Origin: Pholis gunnellus
Lineage: Eukaryota; Chordata; Actinopteri; Perciformes; Pholidae
Length of the DNA stretch: 64,000 nt
NCBI GenBank assembly: GCA_910591455.2
Contig: OU342826.1
Span: forward strand, 9,797,079 to 9,861,078
Reading direction: 5' to 3'
Shown here one piece after another: positions 54,148 to 64,000 of the stretch. The position numbers and the translations under genes were made by a program. Positions within the stretch are counted from its first letter, which is position 1; every line of letters starts with the position of its first letter. A model generated the notes under the pieces. It was not told where the DNA came from, did no database searches, and saw only the letters and a list, made by a program, of their open reading frames with translations.

Positions 54148-57100
54148 AACCACCAACAGTGTCGGTTCAGTGATTTGCCACTAGAGGGAGCAGACGGTCA
54201 ACACAACACGAAGAAAGCGACTGCGGTTCTGCCCCAGTTCATAAACTGGTGTTTACTGCGGAGAGATTTCACGAGGCTGTTGACAGAGAAGTGAGACATA
54301 GGCAACCGGTGTAAAAATCACACTCCGCTTGATCTTCATAACACAGGGCGCTCATACAGTGCAGCACGGATACGCTCATCACCACCAAGCTCTTTACGTC
54401 GTGATTTCCATGGAACTGATTAAATGTCATAGTAGCTTATCAATTCAGGCGGCTTTTGTAGTCATGACCTCCATTTTTTAATTGGATTCACACCAGGGTT
54501 ATAAGCGCCGGCTCTATCCGCGGCCCTTGTAAGATGAGACTGGGCAACGGCTTCGACTGTGGGCACATTTCCCTCAAAGAGACAGTGAGCAGATGGGCAG
54601 AAGGCCCACCACACACACACACACCACACCACACACAACTATAATGCCAGCTGTGGCATGGACTGAGTTACATTCAGGACTGCCAGGCCAGTCTCCCTGT
54701 TTAGGCCCGATAACATCTTCATTTTCTCTTTCAATCTTAAAGTGGATCTCTAAAGTGTCTGACAATGAAAAATCAATGTTTGAAATCCTTCCAATCGAGT
54801 GCCTTCACTGCTGGATATTGCCTTTGTGAGGCAGCAATCTTATTGATTTCAAACTGTATGCTCTGGAGAATTAATTTCCACATATTCAATCTCTTGATCT
54901 GCAATACTTGCAGCACGGCGAACATTACAGATGAGAACATTAAGAGTGTTTCTCTGGATTATCCTCGGTTTATCTTTATATTCAGAAGAGACACAACAAT
55001 AGGACCAAATGAAGGCTTACACTGTATATGTTGGTGTTGCTGATGCATAGCAGAGAAAATATCTATTGGCTTCAGATGGCCTTGGGTTTATTCTGATTTA
55101 TGCTGGCTGCTCATTTGTGCCAAAACTAAACAGCTTTCTCAACTAGTAGTGACATGTAGGAATGTCTAAATCAAATGATTCCAAGATATCATTACACCAA
55201 CACTCCATTAAAACCAGCTGCTTCAACAAATTAACTGTGAAAGCAAACCGTTAACACTAGCAGGGGCTTTGAGGACATCGATGCACAATCAAGTAGCAGC
55301 AGATGCTCCTCTTCCACAATTTAACTTGCATTATGAAAAATGATGATATGCACAGAGAATACTCCTGCACGGGCAACCAGCTCTGTGGTCGAGAAGTGCA
55401 ACTCGGCAAAAAAGGCCCCTGTTGTTAAATTTCATGGGCCAGGGAGGAGGACGCAGCAAGGAGCACGTTTCACTGAGCAGGGAGTGGTGTCAGACCGGGC
55501 ATGCCGGGGCGCTCTTGATGGGGGCTGACAGAAGGTTCACGGATGGATTCGTAAACCTGAAACACAACACCTTTTATCTTCTGCCTCAACAGGGGAAACT
55601 GGAGTTGGCACGTGGAAGAAATTCACGAGCAGATTTCGGCTGACTCGCCTGAACAATGCGGGAGTGAAGGTCAAAAGCAGAGGTGCTTCACGTTACCTCG
55701 CCTGGCCTGGCCTTTGCTCTTTTACACTATATTGTATCGCCGTGTTAACGATTTATTGCACTTTTATTAACAATTGAAATCCAACTGAGGCCACGCGTTC
55801 TTTGCCAGGTGTGACTGGAGCACAGGGTGCACGTGGAAAAAGCAAAGTTAGAATCGAGGCAGAATGTAATACAGAGGAATGGGAAACGTCTTAAGCGCTG
55901 GCAACAACAAATGGATTGATCTTCCAGAGAGGCGACAGTTGCTGTTAACGCCGCAGGTCTCCTGAGCTTTTAGGTGCACAGTTCAGAGATCACTGAGGCT
56001 CACTTTCACTCGCACATTTGGGACCTCAGACTTCACTGAGCTGCGTTCTATCTGAACTCTATATCTTTCTCGCACTACTGCACACTTATGGCTTTGATCG
56101 CCGTATGCTCGAGATATCGTGTTGACCCGCTGCTCCCAAATGATTTTCCTGTTGCGTGAATCTGCTGCAGTCTTTCACTTCTTCACATTGGGGAGTAAAG
56201 TTGCTCTAAATATGAACATTTTCGTTGCCCTGAATTTACTGCTTTATGTATAATTGATATGCATCTGCTGCAGACATTGCTGTAGTTAATGCAGGACTAT
56301 ATTTTCATTCAGTTAACCCACATTGTTGCAAGTTATGGGAGCATCTGCAGATACGTGTTGGACACTATAGAGACAGGTCGGAAGTCTGAAGTATTTTCCT
56401 CTTCTTAAATGTTTCAGTGAAGCTCCCTCTCAAGATTCTGGATTTTACAGGACATGGAAAATATTGAATCTGGTATTATTTTTAGTTCACTGACCTGAAT
56501 ACATGTTATCTTCAACAGTGAACAAGTCTGTTTCTGCTTGTTATGGTACAGTGCAAAATGTGGGCTACTGGGCCCGAGTGATAGCCGCTCTCAGCAACTG
56601 TAGTGACCTTCTACGTTCAGCGTGAATTTAGGTCAAAACCTCATTAAAACCACGTGATACTGAGAGCTGGTGCTCTGCACTTTTGAACTTTGGTCTCAAC
56701 GCCTGATTCAGGAGCATGTCCTTTCTTGCGGCTGATGGATAATCAAGTAGCCAATATTGTTTCATTGATTCTTTCAGCGTTTCACTATATTTTAGTATGA
56801 ACACATATTTCAACACAGTCTAATAACAACATCTTCCAGTATACCTCAACAAACCTTTCTCACATTTCATATTTTAAACCTTTGTCCCAAATAAACTGTT
56901 AAGATAAAGAAATACATTGATCAGATTCCCACTCCAATATAAAATGTGTCAAACTAATATCAAAGCCTTTTGCACATAACTTAAACAAAAGCCTTGCTCA
57001 ACCAGCCCCTTTACACAGTATACGCCTGCATCCACAAAGGCAGTAACACTAGCTAAAGCATGTGACTCTTTTCTCTGAAGCATATCTAGTTCTCCACCAT

Positions 57101-58350
57101 GTGACTGGAGGAAAGCACTCTCTCTTTCTCTCTCTCTCGCTCTCTCTCTCCCTCGTCCACTGGATTCCATTACCCTTTGGCCAGCAGAGCTGCTGGGGGT
57201 GAGAGGGGCAGATCCAGTTACTGGGAGAAAAACGTCTGTTGAGACAGTGTGTGATGAGGGGTAATCTGCTGACGAGGTGAACAACTGCGCTCGGTGTTTA
57301 CCTGCCAAATGTACCAACGCATACACATACACATACAGTAAGTGAAGCTGGTCAAGCAGCTGCTTCCTCCTTCCTTATGTGAAACAGGCTACATAGCCGT
57401 CCTGATTTGTTTTCAGACATTCATTTGGGAAAATTTTTTTGCTTATTTTGCACATAATTACGTGCCTGTCTGATGTGAAAGCAAAGTGTAGATTTCAGTG
57501 TCTGGGCTTCTCTACTTTTGGGGTAGTTTTTCACATGGCAACCACTAATAATGCTTCAGCTTGCTGCCGGCCCCTTTTGGATTGGAGTGTGAGGGTTTCT
57601 AAGCTTGAGGTCAAACTCCATGTTTATGCTTCGGCCTCTTATTTCAACACCAGAACCGTATTTGAATGTGCCGTAATGCTAAATAATGCTGTAGATTTTT
57701 GTTCTGTCTATGATAAAACACAATAAGTATCTACTACAATACTTGGTAGTAAGAAATAACTCATCTTTTTAACAAAATGTATTATTTCCTTTTTTGACAT
57801 TTGACAACACCACTATTTTATTATTCTTGTGTTCAAAGAATGTGAATTCTTGTTTGTGCATCTGTATTATTATGTCTGCATGGTTGTACTTCCAAACTTT
57901 ACTCAAACCAACAACACAAGATTCAAATGTTTCTTTGGCCATCATTCCACAAAATCCCCAAAATATGTAGGTTAATTGTGGCTGAAATAAAGTCTAAGGT
58001 GATGTCACTTGTGTCTAAATGCACCATGTTGAATATTGACAAGGAATACTGACACAAAGACTTTTCATTCAAACCTATGTGATACAATCACAAAGAGATT
58101 GGTTGTCATTCTGTAGTTCAGTATGAAAGTATGAAAGTTTCAGTCACTTTTTATTGTGTCAGTATTAAAAATCCAAAAGCTGTTTGGAAATAAAAAGCAG
58201 GGTTGAGGCAACTCAGAGAAATCCGGATTTCAAAGCAAATACAAAACTTCACTGACCAACCTTCATCTGTAACGTTACCTCGTCCACGTAGCAACACAAA
58301 TATTCCCCCCAAGTATCGGTCAATTATTTATTTCAAGCGCTCTTTCGCGG
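54148..58350. other. Intergenic, emcn to ddit4l (4.2 kb)
   Basis: CTCF-like motif 54178-54191, CA-rich stretch 54608-54636, CT repeat 57119-57151. Open frames here are short and show no family signature. The last kilobase is the distal ddit4l upstream region. Confidence 0.6.
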
Positions 58351-58428
58351 CCAATCAGGGAAGGGCTAGAGAGGCGCTCTCTGATTGGTCAAACCCTCGG
58401 CTCAGCTGAGTTGAGCAAGGTATAAATA
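58351..58428 (+). promoter_or_regulatory. ddit4l: ddit4l core promoter: paired CCAAT boxes and TATA box
   Basis: CCAATCAG at 58351-58358, its exact reverse complement CTGATTGG at 58381-58388, and TATAAATA at 58421-58428. The spacing is that of a classic NF-Y/TATA promoter. Confidence 0.7.
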
Positions 58429-58449
58429 TTGCTCAGAACTTTTGTCAGA

Positions 58450-58570
58450 TGCAGTGTTTGTGTGTCTGAGTGTGTGTGTGTGTGTGTCTGTGTGGGAGAA
58501 AAACAGTGTATGAATTTATTTATGAGAAAACGTCTAAACTAAATTATCGTTGCACTAAATAATATTTAAG
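58450..58570 (+). other. ddit4l: ddit4l non-coding first exon (inferred)
   Basis: Starts about 30 bases after a TATA box and ends at a strong donor aag|gtaagt (58571). It contains a TG repeat (58469-58492) and a short upstream ORF at 58510-58542. Transcription start is inferred from TATA spacing. Confidence 0.6.
58510..58542 (+). CDS. Upstream ORF in ddit4l 5' UTR (10 codons)
   Basis: ATG AAT TTA ... AAC TAA within the inferred first exon, not overlapping the main ORF. A second very short one (58449-58469) counts only if transcription starts upstream of it. A role in restraining translation is inference. Confidence 0.4.
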   Translation: MNLFMRKRLN

Positions 58571-58819
58571 GTAAGTCATTTAGTATTCGGAACAAATGGC
58601 TGCTAGCTTGAAATGGACTGCTAAAATAGTTACGTTTGTTTAGTGGGGGGGGGCGGTTACGTTGTCTTCTTCGTGGCTATGTTCACATCTTAATGAAGTA
58701 AAAACAACCTGCTTCGACTGTCGCACTGACGCTGCTCCTTTTTTACGTCGCTTTTTCAGGCTGCTTTTGCTCAAACCACAGGACAACAGCCCGCTCCTGG
58801 AGACGCCAAGACTGTCAGC

Positions 58820-58910
58820 ATGGTCGCCACCAGCACGTTAAAGACCAAAAGCGGCGAATGCATTTCCGAGCTGGTCGACCGAAGATATGACCAGGCTTGC
58901 ATTGAGAAAG
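58820..58910 (+). CDS. ddit4l: ddit4l coding exon 1
   Basis: Thirty codons plus one base before donor gtaggc; the exon itself begins at 58760 after acceptor tttttcag, so 60 bases of 5' UTR precede the ATG. Encodes the variable N-terminus ending RRYDQACIEK. Confidence 0.93.
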
Positions 58911-59988
58911 GTAGGCGCGCGAGCTTTTTCTGTGTTTGTTTTTGTCTGTATAAATAGCATGGTAGTTTCTGGATACTTCCAGTTGTTGTTTATCCCTGTG
59001 TGGTGCATGGCTGCAGCAGTGGAGTGGAGTGGAGGGGAGGGGGGAGAGGGAGAGGGAGAGGGGAGAGGGAGGGAGGGAAGTCAACACAGGATGAAGTCAT
59101 CCCTTCAGCCAGTTTCACAACAGCAACCTGTGTGTAATAGCCAGTCTAAACTCATTTATTTCTGTCCAAAGCTGATTTATTGTGTTGTGAAACTCTCATT
59201 GGGATTGGTTTGATTCATATCTTCAGGTTTCAGACTGTTTAGCACTCCCTCTGTGATGTAGATCCTTCTTTTTCCTCTTGTGCTGACTCAGAATCCACAC
59301 ACTGCAACCAGAGGGGATGTAAAAGCAGATCAAATCCCTCATCCCCCATCACTTATTTGTATTTTAGGATTTTAAATAAAAACCTTATGTGATTTATGCA
59401 TGTTGGCATCGTGAAAGGGCCCTTTTTTGACAGGCTCTTGGTACGTTTTTAAATGCTGCATTGGTCCCCAAATGTTAAGCTTGCATTGTTTTCCCAGAGC
59501 TGGATTTCTGGGACCACTGCTTGGCTGAACCCCAGAGGAATGCCGATGTCACCGAAGACCGGAGCTGTCAGCAGCTGGCCAAGATGTTTGAAAACTGCCT
59601 GTCTCGGGCCAAGAAGACGACGCTCCACTGCTCCTCTGTGCTGGTACCGGAGAAGCTCACGCGGAGGATAGCCCGCGAGGTGCTGCGGCTGGCGTCCGGC
59701 GAGCCCTGCGGCCTGCGCGGCTGTGTCCTCTACGTGGACCTGGAGCTGGACAAGGGCTGCAAGCGGCTGGAGCGCATCGTGTACGATGCCACCGTGGTGC
59801 CCACGTTTGAGCTGACTCTTGTGTTCAAGCAGGACGGCACCGCCTGGCCCAGCCTACGGGACTTCCTGTTTATGGGGACCTGCTTTGCCCCGACTTTCAG
59901 GCACGCACTTAAACTGAGTCCGGGCTTCCGGCTGGTCAAGAAAAAACTGTACTCTTCCTCGGCTGGTACCGTGGTAGAGGAGTGCTGA
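58820..59988 (+). CDS. ddit4l: DNA-damage-inducible transcript 4-like (REDD2), 2 coding exons, 193 aa
   Basis: Cytosolic inhibitor of mTORC1 signalling acting upstream of TSC1/TSC2, induced by stress and expressed in muscle. Coding exons 58820-58910 and 59498-59988 join in phase 1 (GT-AG). The protein starts MVATSTLKTKSGECISELVD, has ELDFWDHC, then the conserved RTP801 C-terminal domain with LVPEKLTRRIA, EPCGLRGCV, VVPTFELTLVFKQ and GFRLVKKKLYSS. The length of 193 equals human DDIT4L, and the start MVAT is as in the family. The ATG has A at -3 and G at +4. It is DDIT4L rather than DDIT4 by its length, its N-terminus and the neighbouring emcn and ppp3ca. Confidence 0.96.
58911..59497. other. 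ddit4l intron before coding exon 2
   Basis: Contains a GGGGA/GGGA purine repeat at 59020-59076; otherwise nothing recognised. Confidence 0.8.
59498..59988 (+). CDS. ddit4l: ddit4l coding exon 2
   Basis: Acceptor ttttcccag, stop TGA at 59986-59988. Encodes ELDFWDHCLAEPQRNADVTE and the entire RTP801-type domain. Strongly GC-rich third positions compared with flanks, as in other compact stress genes. Confidence 0.96.
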
Positions 59989-60955
59989 ACTATGGGAGGG
60001 GGGGAGAGAGAGAGGGAGAGAGGGAGAGAGGGGGGGGATCAGGTTTCCTGTAGGGAAACGCACCTCTGCCCAAATGTAAATGACACTCTGGCGGTGTCAT
60101 ATTTTCTACAGTGTTTTTTTTTTTTTTGTACAATACATATTTGTCGGATTAACTACAAGTAGCCAGTTGGGAACTTGGAATGTAAAGTTAAAAAAAACAA
60201 CAACAAAAAAAACGTATATGCATACTGCCTGCTAGTTCTGGGTCTGGCTTCAGTGTTTCTAAGTCCTATTTTTTTTTTATTTTTTATTGGCACAATTGTA
60301 ATATTCTGGATGGTTTTTGGTTTTCTAACCAGAGCGTTTGTTGCTCACACCCCATTTTTAAATTGTACATTTTGTAGATGAATGTAAAACCATGTGCACA
60401 TCGACGCGTTTGAGAGGGACATACATGTGGGTACACTTTAGTTAACGACACTAGCCACTTTGTTGATGCGTCTGTGCGTTACAGATGCATTGAATGTGTT
60501 CAGCAGCAGGAAACGCACCTGGGCTTGAATACGAGACGGAAATCTTTTTTTTGGGGGGGGGGGGCATATGTAGCTTGTTGTGTAATGCTGTATTTGCTGC
60601 TGTCGTGGTGTATGCTCCTCACACTGTAGGGGAATGTGGATGCCTTAAATGTCATAGAAATGTTCTTTTCTTTTCACTCGGAGCTGTGTGTATGAATGTA
60701 AATGTTTTATTGTATTTTTATACCCCCTCCCCTGAGACTTACTTTCAATGGAGAGCCTTTATACAATATTAAAAAGATGGTTCACACAAATGTAAAGGCT
60801 TGTTTGATTTTTATGGAACTTGTTGACTTGGATGTGCAAAGAAATTACCGGAGGTCCAGCTTATAATTTGAGGTTTTTATGAAATACCACTTGAACCTCC
60901 TGTTGAAGGAAACTGTCTTGTCTATTAGACAATAAAAACCTTAACCATATTTTAC
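59989..60955 (+). other. ddit4l: ddit4l 3' UTR
   Basis: Begins with a GA/GGGA purine tract (59995-60038), then T-rich DNA, a G run at 60552-60563 and poly(A) signal AATAAA at 60931-60936. Confidence 0.65.
60931..60936 (+). terminator. ddit4l: Poly(A) signal of ddit4l
   Basis: AATAAA in ttagacaataaaaacc about 0.94 kb after the stop. An AATATTAAAA at 60767 is a weaker proximal option. Confidence 0.6.
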
Positions 60956-61997
60956 ATTTGAAGACTTGAGTGCAATTTGCTCAAAGTCAGACTGGTTTAG
61001 TTCAGTCACAGAACGTTGCTGTGTGTATTCTGGAGCCGTGACCAAGCCAGGAGTGGGCAGGCAACAGTGGCACAATGCGGGCTTTCTAAACTGGGACAAA
61101 TAGATCTGCAAAACAATGCGTTTGTCATGCGTCCTCGTGGCTAGTATGACAAAAGAATCTTCAGCTTGACATCACAGAAGCCACAAACGTTCACTGTAGA
61201 ACAACTTTATAGCCGTCGTGTTATTTTCTATGAATTAGTTAAGCAAACAAACTCACTTTGGCAATCACTTCCACATTTCCAGCTGAGTCCGATTCAATTT
61301 CTGCTCTTGGCATTATTTTTTTGTATAATTTAAGTTTTCATATTTTATTGATCCCCATCTGTTCCTACAGGGCTGTTTCGAAACAGTCAGGTAAGAATGC
61401 ATATAGGTAGCGGTTTGTGCACAGCCTCTGCCGTAACTGTTTATATAAGCACTTCATCTGCTTGTGGTGCGAACCTGCAGAGTTTGTGTGGCATTTCTCT
61501 CGCTGTCTTCAACGGAGGCGTCTCCATGGTGGGTTTTGTGAGAGCCTCCCGTTTGTCAGCAGTACAAATGAGATTCTGAGGAACTGAAGATTGTGGCACT
61601 TGTGTGGGACATTTGTGCTCCTAGTGCATGATTTGAGACCAGTAATGGTGTACAACATGTTGATTTGCATAAAGGTTTTACCAGTTATACGGTCGCGTCA
61701 TTCACGCACAAACAATTGAACTGGGCCCCGTGGTTACTCTAGGTTAATGGCAGAAGCACATGACCTTGTGCAAGATGCATCGCCGTCATTGTGAAGGGAC
61801 AAAGCACCAGTGATCATTTACTCAGCGTCACATGTACCCAACCTCGCTTGACCCCTTCTCTCTGCTGTGCAAATGTGGGTCAGCAACACGAGTTGGCATC
61901 GGGGGCCCATAGCATGAGTATAAGGTCTGTCTATGGAGAATCAATGGTCAATATACTACTATACTATACTGAATATTACAAACTAAGCTGTGCAGAA

Positions 61998-62037
<40 letters not shown>

Positions 62038-63060
62038 GATGAGAGTATTTGTCAGACCATACCTTTTAAAAGTACTTCATCAAATTCATAGCCTGTATAT
62101 CTGCAGCCAGATTAGAAAAATGTGTAAACATTTCTTGACACCCACGCTAGGCCTTCTGTCAACTGTTGAATTTGACAGAAGGATCTTTAATAAGACCATT
62201 ATTCAAATGTGACATTTACAGTATATTACATTTTTGTCTTACGCTGTGTGTACAATGATTGGCAGCATATGCTCCGACCGAGACACACACACCAACATGA
62301 ATAATCTACCCTCTCGCCCACCCCCATGGAAAAGTACTGAAGGCCTTTGCAGGCTGCTGCAACCAAAAGGATCTGAGCCACTGCACTGGCTGGGCAGCTC
62401 ATTCACTGAAGCTCGCGAATCCATTGGCGACACTTGAGATTCTCGGTGTCGACGTGATTCATCTCAAGTCGCACAGCGTAGGTTTCAGTTGTTGTGAAAG
62501 GGTCGCTTGCCCGCCACAGCTGCAGAGTCAATCACACTGATCAGAGCGATCGTACCTGCCCACTGCCTACGCAGCACATTGTGGAGCCTTGACAACATTT
62601 ACCAGCTTTGAGGGGGGGGGGGGGCATGTCAATGGATAGGCCTGCTTGTTCCCCCCGACCATCTGGGTGTGATTCCATGTTTCCGTCTGACCCACCAGTG
62701 TGATCCAGATATGTTTATCCTTCCTCTTAGTGTTATATATAATCTGTAAACAATACTTTTTGTCTTTGTATTATCATGTTTTCTTTTTGTTCATTAAACC
62801 AATAAACCAAAGAGTTAAAACACAATGAGTCAAATGTGCTTTCTCTTGATGCATCAGTGTTGAACTGTGTCTCCCTCTGCTGGTCCGTAACAAGTACTCA
62901 CTTGTAGCTTTGGGATGTCTTGTTTCATGTGTGAATGGAGAATAGTTGTTACAGATTTATCGTTCAAACTGGAGCCACAAACCACCAGGAAGCAAGGTTT
63001 CAATCACTTTGCCGCATCACAAGGAGATGCGGCAAGGAGAATGCACGTCAGCTGGTTTAA
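60956..63060. other. Intergenic downstream of ddit4l
   Basis: GT/AT repeat 61999-62037, G12 at 62613-62624, an orphan AATAAA at 62801-62806. No coding region recognised. Confidence 0.6.
61999..62037. repeat. GT/AT compound microsatellite
   Basis: Eight GT units followed by about 12 AT units, like the arrays at 30293-30319, 53949-53970 and 63536-63660. Confidence 0.95.
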
Positions 63061-63109
63061 GGGCTGCATCCACTTTGGGAATCCTCAAGATACCTTCCTT
63101 CATCCCGGA

Positions 63110-63310
63110 TTTTGCATTTGGCGCCATTTCCAGCCTAGCTTTCAGTTCATCTCTCAGTTCTTTTATTTGCATTGTCTAATCGTTCATTATGTTGGATTCT
63201 GCATTTTGGATTTCTCCATTGTTTGGTGCCATTTCCAGCCTAGCTGTCCGTTCATCGTTCAGTTCATCTCTCAGTTGCTTTATTTGCATTGTCTGATTGT
63301 TCGCTATGTT
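63110..63310. repeat. About 105-bp tandem duplication
   Basis: 'gccatttccagcctagct' begins at 63124 and again at 63229, each followed by ttcatctctcagtt.cttta and tttgcattgtctaatcgttc or a close variant. Two diverged copies. Confidence 0.8.
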
Positions 63311-63329
63311 GATGTACCCAGACTGTAGC

Positions 63330-63720
63330 TATGTCCCAATTCAGGGGCTGCATCCTTCGAGGACCCAGCCTTCGCGGTCCACGTGGGCTGCGTCCTTTGA
63401 GGACCGCGTAGGCTAGACCGTGCAGTCTACGAAATGAGACGGCCTACGCTACAGAGGACTTCCTGTTTGCGTCAACAGCTGTTCCCGCCCCCTCTTGCTG
63501 CTCCTGTCGCCTAAAATCCCTGCTCAACAGGATTATATATATATTTATAGTATATATATACACATTTATAGTGTGTGTATATATTTATAGTATATATACA
63601 TTTATAGTGTGTGTATATATATATCTATATATAATCCCTGCTCAGCAGGATTATAAATATATATACATTAAACTAAACACCTTTTCAGTATATATGCAGC
63701 CTCCAAGGTTTTAGTTTAGT
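63330..63720. repeat. GC-rich repeat followed by AT/GT satellites
   Basis: 63341-63475 repeats 'ggctgcatccttcgaggac', 'ccttcgcggtccac' and 'ggctgcgtcctttgaggac', probably a MITE-like fragment. It is followed by 63530-63660, TATATA/GTGTAT arrays between two copies of 'atccctgctcaacaggatta' (one base different). Confidence 0.6.
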
Positions 63721-64000
63721 GTTTAATCAGTTATTCAATAATTAATTCATAGATCTTTTTCATAATATTGTTTTTCTAAATTAATCAGTTAATGAAATCA
63801 GTTACTATGTTAAATAACTTATTTTCAATCAGTTATAGTTCTTGTAATTAAATGTATTTATCTGTTACTTTATTTCATTTCATTTCATTCACACATACAT
63901 AGCAATCCTAAGGCAGAGGAAATCAATCAAGACAGTTAACATTAACAGCAGCAAAACAAATGTCAGCAAACATGTTTATTAACTTGCAGTAACACATACT
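63721..64000. other. AT-rich right end
   Basis: Repeated 'taatcagttat' motifs between 63723 and 63835; no gene or known element recognised. Confidence 0.5.

Noticed and set aside
58887..59213. 108-codon ORF overlapping the ddit4l exon border
   Set aside because: Out of frame with DDIT4L and extended by a GGGA purine repeat.
63530..63660. Regular short repeats that could look like a CRISPR array
   Set aside because: Simple TATATA/GTGTAT satellite without unique spacers, in a vertebrate genome.

Overview
The window is nuclear DNA from a ray-finned (teleost-type) fish. Three multi-exon vertebrate genes lie on the + strand with GT-AG introns, AATAAA poly(A) signals and long introns. The gaps are full of CA, GA and AT microsatellites, long G/C homopolymers and fish-type repeats (an L2-like LINE, a Tc1-derived element, a hairpin-ended repeat). 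No rRNA, tRNA or CRISPR array was recognised.

Layout. Positions 1-3626 hold a hairpin-terminated interspersed repeat complex. From 9913 to 41948 lies most of ppp3ca, the calcineurin catalytic subunit A alpha: 13 coding exons run from the second coding exon to the stop, and the first coding exon is probably off the left edge. Its 3' UTR ends near 43.5 kb. A second gene, 45260-51660, encodes a small secreted-then-anchored mucin. It has a signal peptide, a Thr/Ser/Pro/Ala-rich stalk split over many tiny phase-1 exons, one transmembrane helix and a short tail ending in a motif that resembles endomucin. I call it emcn. The third gene, about 58450-60955, is ddit4l (REDD2), with a TATA/CCAAT promoter, a non-coding first exon and two coding exons for a 193-residue protein.

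The order ppp3ca - emcn - ddit4l, all in one orientation, is the order I know for human 4q24 (PPP3CA, EMCN, DDIT4L). This supports the emcn call, which protein similarity alone would leave uncertain. The genes are not an operon and need not act together, although calcineurin (calcium/NFAT signalling), endomucin (endothelial surface) and DDIT4L (mTORC1 inhibition) are all relevant to vascular and muscle biology.

Most worth a second look: a perfect CTCF-consensus motif plus six weaker ones carried by the repeat at the left end; exact 58- and 61-bp terminal duplications in that repeat; a 59-codon open read-through from ppp3ca exon 12 into intron 12, like the known CnA-beta1 strategy; a probable GC-AG intron and tandem acceptor in emcn; upstream ORFs in ddit4l; a Tc1 deletion derivative nested in an L2-like LINE; and an unexplained 69-codon minus-strand ORF between ppp3ca and emcn.
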